Shown: in pieces, positions 24,201-32,039 of the stretch
Numbering within the stretch: the stretch's first letter is position 1
Layout of the letters: every line of letters starts with the position of its first letter
Assembly: GCF_947179515.1 (NCBI RefSeq)
Contig: NC_067492.1
Coordinates: 12,449,847 to 12,513,846 of the forward strand
Source: Apodemus sylvaticus
Taxonomy: Eukaryota; Chordata; Mammalia; Rodentia; Muridae
DNA length: 64,000 bases
Direction of reading: 5' to 3'
The notes under the pieces: generated by a model
What the model saw: the letters and a program-made list of their open reading frames with translations, nothing else
What the model was told of the DNA's origin: nothing
Databases searched by the model: none
Made by a program: the position numbers and the translations under genes

Positions 24201-24788
24201 ACAGCTACAGTGTACTTACATATAATAATAAATAAGTCTTTTAAAAAAAAAACAAAAAAACAACAACAAAAAAAAAAAAAACCAAACTGAGTTCCAGGAC
24301 AGCTGGGACTATTAAAACGGAGAAACCCTGTCTTGAAAAATGGAAACAAGAAAAAATTTGTTTCTATATAGGGATATTTAAGTGCAAGTGCTCTCAGAGG
24401 CCAGAGAGGATTGAAATCCCTGGAGCTGGAGTTATAGGTTGTGAGCCACCCGATGTCAGTGCTCAGAACCACACTTGGATCCAGTGCTACAGCAGTATGC
24501 TGTTAAAAACTGAGCCGTCTTACTCCAGCTCCCTCCAATAAATGTATTGAAGAAAGAATGGGTTTATGTTAGAGTAACAACATCACTTAAATGGGGGCAC
24601 AGTATTAATTTGAGGGACTTAAAATTTTACATTTTGAATGAATTTGACTTTTGAAAGGCAATTTGAACTGAGGTTTTGTTTTGGTTTCAGGTTGGCTGAT
24701 CAAGATGACACTGAGCGACCCTTCAGAGCTGGATGAGTTGATGAGTGAAGAGGCATATGAGAAATACGTGAAGTCCATTGAGGAGTGA
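13999..24788 (+). CDS. Gcsh: Gcsh, glycine cleavage system H protein, complete (five exons, 170 aa)
   Basis: The coding blocks are 13999-14137, 17821-17900, 19751-19814, 23183-23314 and 24691-24788. They sum to 513 nt (170 codons plus TGA) with every junction in frame. The product is the lipoyl-bearing carrier of the mitochondrial glycine cleavage complex. It shuttles the aminomethyl group between the P, T and L proteins, and its lipoylation also feeds 2-oxoacid dehydrogenase assembly. Residues 1-45 are an Arg/Ala/Ser-rich transit peptide; by comparison with known H proteins the mature chain should begin at Ser46 (SVRKFTEKHEW). The lipoyl lysine is Lys104, in [20 protein letters not shown], encoded by AAG at 23209-23211. 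The mature 125 residues are the family length, so the gene looks intact. The ATG has A at -3. Confidence 0.97.
14420..15540. other. Gcsh intron 1, stretch without recognised features
   Basis: AT-balanced intronic sequence with only short fragments of possible B1 origin near 15,000-15,090. No exon, RNA gene or repeat family could be supported. Confidence 0.5.
15545..15682 (-). mobile_element. B1 SINE
   Basis: Antisense B1: gcagggtttctctgtgtagc through gagtgctgggattaaaggca. Confidence 0.88.
16465..16660 (-). mobile_element. B3 SINE, diverged
   Basis: Antisense B3 features: catgtgcctggtgctcttgg and gaactgctgagccatctctc. Confidence 0.65.
16668..16770 (-). mobile_element. B1 SINE, degraded
   Basis: Antisense B1 traces (ttttttgagacagggtcttg, then cttgaactcaaactcaattg). 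Confidence 0.55.
16905..17092 (-). mobile_element. B3/B2 SINE
   Basis: Antisense: gtgcatcgtgtgcatgcagt near its tail side and aactgctgagccatctctaa at its head. Confidence 0.75.
17418..17575 (+). mobile_element. B2/B3 SINE
   Basis: Head ggagttggagagatagctct with gaggttaaaagcactagttg, ending about 240 bases before Gcsh exon 2. Confidence 0.75.
17821..17900 (+). CDS. Gcsh: Gcsh exon 2: start of mature H protein
   Basis: The acceptor is tgtgttttag and the donor is GTACTG. It encodes VRKFTEKHEWITTEDGTGTV and then GISNFAQ. The intron before it is 3,683 bases. Confidence 0.96.
18931..19107 (+). mobile_element. B1 SINE with (AAAT)n tail
   Basis: Full-length near-consensus B1 starting gccgggtggtggtggcgcat, with an A-rich tail that has become AAAT repeats (19084-19107). 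Confidence 0.94.
19480..19640 (+). mobile_element. B1 SINE with small internal duplication
   Basis: Full-length B1 starting gccgggcggtggtggtgcac. About 12 bases (cgaggctgtcag) are inserted after the gccagcctggtct segment. It ends about 110 bases before Gcsh exon 3. Confidence 0.93.
19751..19814 (+). CDS. Gcsh: Gcsh exon 3
   Basis: The acceptor is tatattttag and the donor is GTGAGT. It encodes [20 protein letters not shown] and Q, with a split Glu codon. It forms the strand before the lipoyl hairpin. Confidence 0.96.
20300..20386 (+). mobile_element. ID/B4-type SINE fragment
   Basis: tRNA-Ala-derived head: ggtggtgtagctcagtggtc and ctccatctccagcactgcaa. Confidence 0.65.
20465..20625 (-). mobile_element. 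B3 SINE fragment, diverged
   Basis: Antisense tail-side features (gtgcgcctggtgcctgcaca, gcttcagaagggcattggaa); the head is eroded. Confidence 0.55.
21050..21165 (-). mobile_element. B1 SINE with internal deletion
   Basis: Antisense B1: gacaagatttctctgtgtag and aactcactctgtagaccagg, with the segment before the ggaattaaaggtgtg end shortened. Confidence 0.85.
21181..21241. repeat. (GT)n(CTGT)n compound microsatellite
   Basis: A GT run followed by about seven CTGT units. Confidence 0.93.
21355..21580 (+). mobile_element. B3 SINE
   Basis: Head gctggagcgatgatagttca with gtggttaagagcactaactg, then cccagcacccatatggtggc and a long A-rich tail. Confidence 0.85.
21740..22045. mobile_element. Unassigned interspersed repeat, same family as 52,700-52,985
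   Basis: Shares the ordered motifs aaatgcttggtcccc, gaggtgtgg, gggctttgaggtttcaaaag and caacaccatgcc with the second copy in Atmin intron 1. I recognise it as a common rodent dispersed element but cannot name the family safely. Confidence 0.6.
22597..22722 (-). mobile_element. B1 SINE, diverged
   Basis: Antisense B1 traces (ttgagacaggatcttcttta, tgcctctgtctccccagcac). Confidence 0.65.
22829..22952 (-). mobile_element. B1 SINE
   Basis: Antisense B1: agacagggtcttactatgta through gtgttgggactaaaggtgtg. Confidence 0.83.
22979..23117 (-). mobile_element. B1 SINE
   Basis: Antisense near-consensus B1, the third in tandem-like spacing before Gcsh exon 4. Confidence 0.9.
23183..23314 (+). CDS. Gcsh: Gcsh exon 4: lipoyl-lysine hairpin
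   Basis: The acceptor is cttccttttag and the donor is GTGAGT. It carries the lipoylation motif [17 protein letters not shown] with Lys104, followed by NEALAENPGLVNKSCYED. Confidence 0.97.
23517..23630 (-). mobile_element. B1 SINE, diverged
   Basis: Antisense B1 lacking part of its tail: ctcctgcctctgcctcctaa, then gtgctgggattaaaggcttg. Confidence 0.75.
23745..23922 (-). mobile_element. B1 SINE
   Basis: Near-consensus antisense B1 with a T-rich tail. The preceding 45 bases (ctcttaaccactgagg) are a B2 head fragment, so the B1 is probably inserted beside or within it. Confidence 0.92.
23967..24345 (+). mobile_element. B1 SINE split by a B2 insertion
   Basis: The B1 left part is 23967-24063 and it resumes at 24295-24345 (cctgtcttgaaaaa). 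The B2 between them is described separately. Confidence 0.92.
24064..24283 (+). mobile_element. B2 SINE nested in B1, with target-site duplication
   Basis: Near-consensus B2 from tgggctggagagatggctca to its poly(A) tail. The 11-bp AAACTGAGTTC at 24053-24063 is repeated at 24284-24294, so the insertion order is certain: B1 first, B2 later. Confidence 0.96.
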
Positions 24789-25445
24789 CATGGCACCCTC
24801 CACTTCCAGATAACACTGGGCTGCCACCTGCCCCAGCATGCTTGTCTTAATCTAGTGGAGAATAGAGGACTTGAAATAGCTTCTAGCAGTACCGATGGGA
24901 GGAACCTGTTCTTGACAGTGCTCCTTAAGACCCACCCCAACTTCCTAATGGATGCGGCTAAACGCCGTGTACAGATTTTTTTGATAATCACCATACTAAG
25001 TATTTAGACTAGGGGTTAAGCTCTGGAATTTAAAATTCTTAAGATCCTCTGTGGTGAACAGCTGGGTTTGGTGACGGACCACCGTTGAATCCCAGCACTC
25101 AACAGGCAGATATTAGTTCCAGGTCAGTCTATATAACCAGTTTCAGACTAGCCACAGCTACATGGTGAGATACTACCTACTGGTTATAAGAATTTCACAA
25201 TTCAAGATAACAGTAGTGCATCTTACATAATTTTGTAACTTGCCCATATCTACCACTGGATTTTGGTCAGAGACTTAGTGTGTTCTCATTGGAAATGATT
25301 GGGAATGCAGAGAAGTGTGGTATAGTGTCAGAGGCAGGAGACTGCTGTCTTTGTTTCGCCATGTGCTGTGTTGGTTTGTTTCCCTACCGTGAAGCACTGG
25401 CTTTGCAACACTGTGAGAAACAAATAAAACCCTCATCCTCTTTGT
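24691..25445 (+). CDS. Gcsh: Gcsh exon 5: C-terminus and 3' UTR
   Basis: The acceptor is tttggtttcag. Coding 24691-24788 gives GWLIKMTLSDPSELDELMSE and then EAYEKYVKSIEE, stop TGA at 24786-24788. The 3' UTR runs about 650 bases to an AATAAA at 25423-25428; the end near 25,445 is inferred from it. Confidence 0.9.
25423..25428 (+). terminator. Gcsh: Poly(A) signal of Gcsh
   Basis: Canonical AATAAA about 635 bases after the stop codon, followed by a T-rich stretch that could be the downstream element. Confidence 0.75.
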
Positions 25446-25608
25446 TCATCATGGCTTTTATTTGGATATTAATGTTTCATTTAGTGACTGCTAGTTTTAG
25501 AAAGTTTAATCTTAATAATAGGAAGTTCCTGTGTCTGGCACTAGGGATACCTCTGAGGCGTATCCTGCCTAACCATGTGAAACTATTAAGGAAAAAAAAA
25601 TTTAGTCC

Positions 25609-25795
25609 AGGGGCTGAAGGGGTCAGTGGTTAGGATTACTTGCTGTTCCTGCTTCTCCTGCAGACAGCCTGGGGGGTTCAGTTCCCAGCACCCATGTGGT
25701 AGCTCACAGACATCCCTAACTCCAGTTCCAGGGGATCTGATGCCTTCTGACCTCTGAAGGTGTCACACAGGCACATATGGTACACATGCTCAGAG
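25609..25795 (+). mobile_element. B3 SINE
   Basis: Head ggggctgaaggggtcagtgg, with agttcccagcacccatgtgg and ctccagttccaggggatctg; just downstream of Gcsh. Confidence 0.85.
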
Positions 25796-26199
25796 TGAAG
25801 TTTACCCATTGTTCTCGGCATGCACTGACCCTGTGTGTTCCCCAAAGGCAAATTCGTTTATAGAACTTGCAATAGTGGGAAACTGCATTCACTCTTTTCC
25901 CTGTGATGATAAAGAAAAGAACGAAATTATCTTCACTTCTCATCGTTGCTAGCTTAGAAAGGGAACAGGTGACAGCTGGTCAGCAGTGCACACAGTGTGT
26001 CAGTGCACATGGTGTGTCTGAATATTGTGTTCAGGTTTCCATGTAATAGCTGTAGACACTAGAACTTTCTGACACTGGTTTGATGACCGTTCTTTACAAC
26101 TCAAGTGTACTTCCTGCCAAATGGGGTTTCTGAAGGCTGATGTGGCACATTCTCTAATACCATCTGTAAAAGTGCTAACTGGGAATTGGGGATTCTATG

Positions 26200-26330
26200 C
26201 ACACTGATGTGTATAACAAGCTTGGGGGCTCTCAACACTTGGAAGGTGGATGTTGGGATCAGGAGTTCAAGATCCAAGGTCATCTTTGAGCTACAGATCC
26301 CATGGCCAGCCTGGGCTCAGACAAGCTTAT
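26200..26330 (+). mobile_element. B1-derived fragment, degraded
   Basis: Faint B1 order (tctcaacacttggaagg, gagttcaagatccaaggtca, cagcctgggctcagac). Confidence 0.45.
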
Positions 26331-26476
26331 ATAAGAACACAGACAAACTCCATTACCAAACCAAACCAAACCCACGGGTGAATTCCCCCACCCTCCCAAG
26401 GGAAGTAGGTAGACTGGTCTATCCTCTCCCCTCCGACTGCAGCATGCAATCCTATACTTAGTAATTGCTTTAGCCT

Positions 26477-26592
26477 GGCTCTCAAGCCCAGGCTGAGCTG
26501 GAGGGTGTAGCTGAGGACCAGCTTGACTCCAGAGTTTCCTGCTTTCATCTTCCAAGGGCTGGATTAGAGGCATGCACCACCATGTCTGGCCA
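26477..26592 (-). mobile_element. B1 SINE, degraded
   Basis: Antisense traces ending ggctggattagaggcatgca followed by ccaccatgtctggcc. Confidence 0.6.
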
Positions 26593-26704
26593 GACTTTAA
26601 GCTTTGGAAGAGTACTTTTCTTTTTGCTTTAGTCTTTTGTCTTTTCTTAACGTTGTTGGATGTTTTCAAAGGATTAAATCCTCAGAAATATAGTTTGGGG
26701 TGGT

Positions 26705-26930
26705 GGTGGTTAGAGAAATGGTTTAGTGGTTAAAAGCTCTGGCTGCTCTTCCAAAAGACCTGGATTCAGTTCCCAGAATCTCCTTGGATGCTTATGAATG
26801 CCAAACACCAGTTCCAAAGTATCCGATCCCTTTTTGTAACCTCCATGGGCACCAGGCATGGAAGTGGTGCACGGACATGTCAGTCAAAATACCAATACAC
26901 TTAGAAAAAATTAAAGTTTAAAAAATAGAT
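26705..26930 (+). mobile_element. B3 SINE
   Basis: Head gttagagaaatggtttagtg with aagctctggctgctcttcca; A-rich tail near 26,920. Confidence 0.75.
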
Positions 26931-27714
26931 TGTTCAGAAGGCATGAAAACAAACAAAAAAACCAACGAAAGAAAACACCTTGGAGGTTGACTATGTAGGG
27001 TCTCGGTAGAACCACTAGAGGGCTCTCCACACAGTATCTGGTATGAAAACGATCAGAACAGCAGACTTGGTGCCTCAGCAGACTGGAAAATTTGACTCAC
27101 CCTCTCCCTGCTTCCCCAATGCTGAGCTTTTCTGTGGCTGTTTAAAAGACTTTTGCCTACCTTCGGTTGTAAAGATTATGATTGGGTGGCCAGGTCTGGC
27201 ACCACATGCTGGTAGTTTCAGCACTCAGACAGAGGGAAGATGTTGACTTGGAGGCCAGACCAGACGGCATAGTGAAATCCTACCTCAAAACACTGAGGAA
27301 ATGGAGACACATCTCAGTGACAGAGTCTCTGTCTAGCATGTGAACCTAGAAAACAATGAAAGAGTGTGCCTTTATGACTGCCCAGCACGAGCATGGCGTA
27401 CATACGTATACACAGGCAGAACACTCATACACATAAATTAAAAATACATAGAAAATTTTAGAAATACGTGTCATACCCTTCTATGTTACAAAATACACAG
27501 GGATAGCAATATATATTACAATGTGTATCATATATGCTTGTTAAAATATTCCCTGCCCGCCCGCCCCCCTCCCCCCGTCTGTCTGGAGGAAATATCTTAA
27601 TGAATATTCATAGTCTAGAAGAGTACTTTGTTCTACTTCATAATATGTCACATATGTCACATCTTTAGAGGTCGTTAATGCTATAAATCTTTGCTATAGA
27701 TTGTATATATATTG

Positions 27715-27769
27715 TACAGTATAGCATCTGTATATGTATATAATATACATATACAGATGCTATACTGTA
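27715..27769. repeat. Perfect palindrome, 27-bp arms with 1-base centre
   Basis: The left arm 27715-27741 and right arm 27743-27769 are exact reverse complements around a single A at 27742. The arms include the non-repetitive core agcatctg/cagatgct, so this is not just a TA microsatellite. It lies in AT-rich spacer between Gcsh and C16orf46. Confidence 0.97.
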
Positions 27770-28099
27770 TATATATTTTATAATGATATAAATGTAAAAA
27801 GTTAATTCTTAGCTATTTTTTCCAAACGCCTTTGACTCACCGTGCTTTTGGAGACTTGTTTTCCTAATACTTCAAAAAGTAGAACAGCCTCGGAATTAGA
27901 CATGGGTTGGGATGCTAGATTTACCACCCAATGCCCGACTTCAAGCCTAGGTTCCCAGCCTGGGGTGCGTTTTTCAGTGCTCAAAGGCACCAAGGGCAAC
28001 ATGGTGGAGAAGTGTGTGGGGGGGGTCCCCTTGCAAGAAACTGCTGCTTCTGCCCCAGTAAAGTGGGCAGAACCAAAAAGCACACAACAAGAAATCCTT

Positions 28100-28235
28100 C
28101 ATAGCAGCAGGGGCGGAAGCCCACGCCCTCAATCCACTCGATACTGATGTAGGCCACTGAGGAAGGAGGGTCGCCAGGAGTTCGAGGCCATGACCAGGCT
28201 ACAAAACGAGGGAGACCCTGCCTCAAAAATATACG
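28100..28235 (+). mobile_element. B1-derived sequence, diverged
   Basis: Residual B1 order (cagcaggggcggaagcccac, ccaggagttcgaggccatga, agaccctgcctcaaaaat) next to the C16orf46 promoter. Confidence 0.55.
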
Positions 28236-28441
28236 AATCAGGAACGAATCCTCCCACCAAGTTCTAAGTCTGCATTCCACTAGCACGCGGGACCTCAAGA
28301 AGAGAGGGACGATTCTGCCCAGAGGAAGTGGCCGAATCTTCAGACACTGCCTGGCATCAAAAGGCTGTTTCCAGAGCAACGCGGCCGCCCAATGTCGACT
28401 GTGCGAAGCCCTCGAAGCATCTGACAGCACGTGAGCCGCAG

Positions 28442-28452
28442 TGCGCAGGCGC
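28442..28452. promoter_or_regulatory. NRF1-type site
   Basis: TGCGCAGGCGC matches the tandem GCGCA-type NRF1 palindrome found in CpG-island promoters. Confidence 0.6.
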
Positions 28453-28626
28453 CGCTGGCCAGACGCCTGAAAGCCTAAGGGCTTCAGGAGGCATCTAGCA
28501 ACCGCGCACAGCACGGCGGGAATGCTCCTTAGCCCCGCCCTCAGAGGGCCTCCTCCCTTGAGTTGTTTTGTTACGGCATACGTCACTTCCGTCATGCCTG
28601 CACCTAGGCCCGCCTCCGACGCGGCG

Positions 28627-28641
28627 GTAACCTAGGGCAAC
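28627..28641. promoter_or_regulatory. RFX X-box motif
   Basis: GTAACC-TAG-GGCAAC fits the X-box consensus GTNRCC(N0-3)RGYAAC at every defined position, with a 3-base spacer. X-boxes bind RFX factors and mark many ciliary and testis genes. Confidence 0.75.
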
Positions 28642-29202
28642 AGTCCGGCTCTTGTGGGCCGCGACTAGCCGCTCCGGACCTTCCTTGCCTCGCGGCCCCG
28701 TAGGAGCGTCTAAGTGGCCGTGGCCACGTCCTCATCCCAGGGAACACTCCCTAGACACTTCACGGGCGGCAGAGCCGCGGAAGGAAGCAACCTTCAGGGC
28801 GGGTAAGCAAGACGAAGATGGGGTATGGCTCCGGGAGAACCTGGCTTGGGCGGGGCCTGGGGAGCCGCGTGCGCCTCGGGGAGGAGCCATTGATAGGCGT
28901 GGCCTGTGGGGGCGTGGTCGAGGTTCCAATGGGAGGAGCTGCCCTCAGGGACCTTCTGAAGGTAAAGGCTCAGCTTGTAGCATAGTGGGAGCCGCTGGGC
29001 GGGAGGAGAGGAACCAGAGGCTGTTATGCGGCATGAAGGAGTATGCAGGGACTATTGGTAAAAGGGAGAAACCTTTGGATGCCACGATTCTGTCTGCTGA
29101 GAGCCTTGGGAATCCTCAGGCCATCCTTTCAGGCTTCAGCACGTAGTGAATTCAGAGAGCTGGAAAAAGGGCAAAATGTAACCCTGTTAAAAACAAAAAT
29201 CA

Positions 29203-29402
29203 GGCTGGAGAGATGACTCAGCGGTTAAGAGCTCCGACTGCTCTTTCGAAGGTCGTGAGTTCAAATCCCAGCAACAGCATGATGGTTCACAGCCATCCGT
29301 AATGAGATCTGATGCCCTCTTCTGAAGACAGCGCTGGAGCGAGAAGAAAAAGTGTCTGAAGACAGCAACAGTGTACTTACATATTATAAAGAAATAAATC
29401 CT
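29203..29402 (+). mobile_element. B2 SINE with internal duplication
   Basis: B2 head ggctggagagatgactcagc and body. About 30 bases (from gctggagcgagaag) separate two copies of ctgaagacagc near the 3' end. Confidence 0.9.
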
Positions 29403-29499
29403 AAAAACAAAAATCTAGACCCTAGGCAAAAATGCAAAAGGGCGAGAGTTGGAAGTGGTTGGAATACAAATGGCACACGCCCTACCCCACAACTGGAAT

Positions 29500-29600
29500 T
29501 ATTGACTGTTGTAAGTGGCCTTGTGGGTGCCGGGAACCGAACATGGGTCTTTTGCAAGAGTAGCAAATGCTCATAACTGCTGAGCCATTTCTCTCGCCCT
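29500..29600 (-). mobile_element. B3/B2 SINE fragment
   Basis: Antisense head: gtgccgggaaccgaacatgg and aactgctgagccatttctct. Confidence 0.8.
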
Positions 29601-29605
29601 CATCC

Positions 29606-29735
29606 ACCTTATTTTTTGAGACACGTTCTTTCACGTAGTTCTCTGATTTTTGGCTATCCGGCAAGCCCTAGGAATCCTCCTGTCTCTCCTTCCCAGCGCT
29701 GGAATTAAAGGCGTTCACCATAGCAGTTGGCTTTT
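29606..29735 (-). mobile_element. B1 SINE, diverged
   Basis: Antisense B1: ttttttgagacacgttcttt, ending cagcgctggaattaaaggcg. Confidence 0.7.
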
Positions 29736-30121
29736 TATGTGGTTACTGGGGATCCGAACTCCATTTGCTTTGGTGATGGAGCCATCTTCTCAAGCCCACC
29801 CTAGAAGAAATGCTTGGGCTTGTTAGACAGGCAGCCTCACCCGAAAATGGTAAGCTTCAGGCTCACAGAGAAACTCTCTCAAGGGAATAAGGCAGGCACC
29901 TGATGTCACACTGAGTGCACACTTTGACATGAGTCTGCAGACATGTGTAGCTTCGTTTTGAAGCCCTAGGCTGGTGGGTTTGAAGGCCTGGGTTTTCTGT
30001 GATGACAGCACTCAGGAGGCAGAGGCAGGAGGATCAGGAATTCGCTAGGTAATGGGTTCCGGGCTAGTCTGTGCTACATGAGACCTTGTATTAAAAACAT
30101 GGGTTTAAAAAATAGAAAAAT

Positions 30122-30312
30122 ATGGGCTGGAAAGATAGTTGAGGAGTTAAGAGCACGGGGCCCAGGTTCAGTACCCAGCTCCTGCATGGTAGCTAATGAC
30201 TAATTCTAGTTCAGGGGACCCAGTGCTCTTCTCTGCCTCCTAGCCTACAGGGCATGCCCGCAGGACACATACATGCTAGCAAAACAGCCCTACACATAAA
30301 AACATTTAAAAA
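30122..30312 (+). mobile_element. B3 SINE
   Basis: Head gggctggaaagatagttgag; body cagtacccagctcctgcatg; A-rich tail. Confidence 0.82.
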
Positions 30313-30483
30313 GGAAAGGAAGGTAGCAATACATACCTCCTGCATTCCAACAGAACAGTAAGCCTGAATATAATTTGTGAGAAACCACAGGCCAGTGATG
30401 GAGGTACTTGGCTTAATCCCAGCACAGAGGCAGAAGGATTGCTCCAAGCTGAAGGCCAGCTCTGCCTCAAAAACACATTAGAG

Positions 30484-30690
30484 CGGCTGGAGAGATGGCT
30501 CAGTGGTTAAGAGCACTTGCTTTGCCGAGAATTCTGGTTTGATTCCCAGCACCTACATGGTGGCTCTCAGGTGTCTATAAGTCCAATCCTCTCTTCTGGT
30601 CTCTGCAGCATGAGGCACACATGGAGTGTGCACATATGTACATGTGTGCAAAACACTCATACACGTAACACAAATAAGCCTGATACACTT
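30484..30690 (+). mobile_element. B3/B2 SINE
   Basis: Head ggctggagagatggctcagt with tggttaagagcacttgcttt; tail in CA-rich sequence near 30,670. Confidence 0.9.
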
Positions 30691-30699
30691 TTGTTTGTT

Positions 30700-30908
30700 T
30701 TTATTTTATGAATATAAGTATTCACCTGTATGTGTGTATGTGTACCACATATATGCAGTTCTGCAGAAGACAAGAGATGGACTCAGAATATCTGGAACTC
30801 AGAATATTACAGACAATTGTGAATTGCCATATGGGTGCTGGGAACTGAACTTGGGTCCTCTGCAAGAGTAGCAAATGTTCTTAACTGCTGAAGAACCTCT
30901 CCAGTCCC
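30700..30908 (-). mobile_element. B3 SINE
   Basis: Antisense: gtgctgggaactgaacttgg and ttcttaactgctgaagaacc; tail to tail with the preceding element. Confidence 0.88.
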
Positions 30909-30939
30909 CCCAAAATAAACAAATCTTAAAAAGAAAAGC

Positions 30940-31105
30940 CAAGCGGGGCAGTGGTGGCGCACACCTTTAATCCCAGCACTTGGGAGGCAGAAGCTGGTGG
31001 ATTTCTGAGTTCGAGGCCAGCCTGGTCTACAGAGTGAGTTCCAGGACAGCCAGGGCTACACAGAGAAGTCCTGTCTCAAACAAACAAACAAACAAACAAA
31101 CAAAA
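30940..31105 (+). mobile_element. B1 SINE with (CAAA)n tail
   Basis: Near-consensus full-length B1, tail of CAAA units from about 31,078. Confidence 0.94.
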
Positions 31106-31441
31106 AACAAAACAAAAAAGAAAAGAAAACCCACAACAAAACAAAAAGATGAACCCACACATCTCTGGTTTTGGTGATTTTATTTTTATTTTTGGCAGTG
31201 GAGGCAGGGGGAGGGTGATGAGGGAAGATTGAGACAGGCCTTGACCGCCTCCTGCCTTACTCAGCCTCCCACATTGGGATGACAGATGTGCGCTGTCATC
31301 CCCAGCCCTAGCTGATGCTTGTGTTTCGTTGACTGTTGATGTGTGTTAGAAGAAAGGATTGGTGGCAGAAGTTGAAGGTATATTTACGGTAGGACATTGA
31401 CAATTGAAGTCGTGAACTAACTGACTCATTCATTCTCAATA

Positions 31442-31604
31442 TTGAGGCTGGAAAGGAGAGCACCAGCAGCTCTTGCAGAGGACCCAAGGTTGGTTCCTTG
31501 TGTCCCCTTCAGGTACCTCATAATTGCCTGTAACTCCAGTTCCCAGAGCAGCAGTGTCCCTGTCCTCCATGGGCACAGCACAGCACATGCAAATTACCAC
31601 CCCT
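31442..31604 (+). mobile_element. B3 SINE
   Basis: Head region ctggaaaggagagcaccagc, tail in a CA microsatellite (31605-31651). Confidence 0.7.
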
Positions 31605-31635
<31 letters not shown>

Positions 31636-31651
31636 CACACTCACACACACA
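31605..31651. repeat. (CA)n microsatellite
   Basis: CA run with CACT interruptions, at the tail of a B3 element. Confidence 0.92.
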
Positions 31652-31689
31652 GTATACTTAAAATAATACAAAAATTCATTAGTGTAATT

Positions 31690-32033
31690 AGATGTTTCTA
31701 TGTTGGCATCCATGTGTCATGTGACTGTGCCCAGGCTCATGTGTGGAGGGCACAAGACAGCTTTCTGGAGTTGATTTCCCCTTCCACCTCTTTTTTTTTT
31801 TTTTTCTGTTGTTCTGTGTATTCTAGGCCAGCTGACTGACTAGCTTCTAGAAGGTTCTACTGTCAATGCCTTCCACTTCAGGGCAGTTGGGAGGAGTTAC
31901 AGATCCAGCTCAGTGTCATTTTCTTTTTCTTTCTATTTTTTAAAAATCAAATGCTGTGGCTTCTGGGAATTGCACTTGGGTCATCAGGTTTGTACTGTGA
32001 GAGCTTTTACCTGCCAAGTCATCTCCCTGGCCC
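31690..32033 (-). mobile_element. B3 SINE, diverged and interrupted
   Basis: Antisense order: ggctcatgtgtggagggcac, later gcttctgggaattgcacttg and ctgccaagtcatctccctgg, with a T-rich insertion near 31,793. Confidence 0.6.
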
Positions 32034-32039
32034 CAATTT

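Larger units (their letters stand above)
28380..28802 (+). promoter_or_regulatory. C16orf46: CpG-rich promoter and probable non-coding exon 1 of the C16orf46 orthologue
   Basis: GC- and CpG-rich block. Sites in order: E-box CACGTG 28428-28433, NRF1-like TGCGCAGGCGC 28442-28452, ETS-like CACTTCCG 28584-28591, two CGTCA half-sites at 28581 and 28590, and an RFX X-box at 28627-28641. A good donor (cagggcgg then GTAAGC) at 28802/28803 suggests a first exon from roughly 28,640 to 28,802. No start codon in a useful frame is seen, so the exon would be untranslated. The exon is inferred; there is no transcript evidence. Confidence 0.6.

Noticed and set aside
27981..28595. 204-codon open frame on the - strand beside the C16orf46 promoter
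   Set aside because: It runs through a diverged B1 and CpG-rich promoter sequence; no family motif and no plausible exon borders.
28652..29146. 164-codon open frame in the CpG-rich block
   Set aside because: It starts at a GTG, crosses the likely exon-1 donor and has no recognisable motif. High GC content explains its length.
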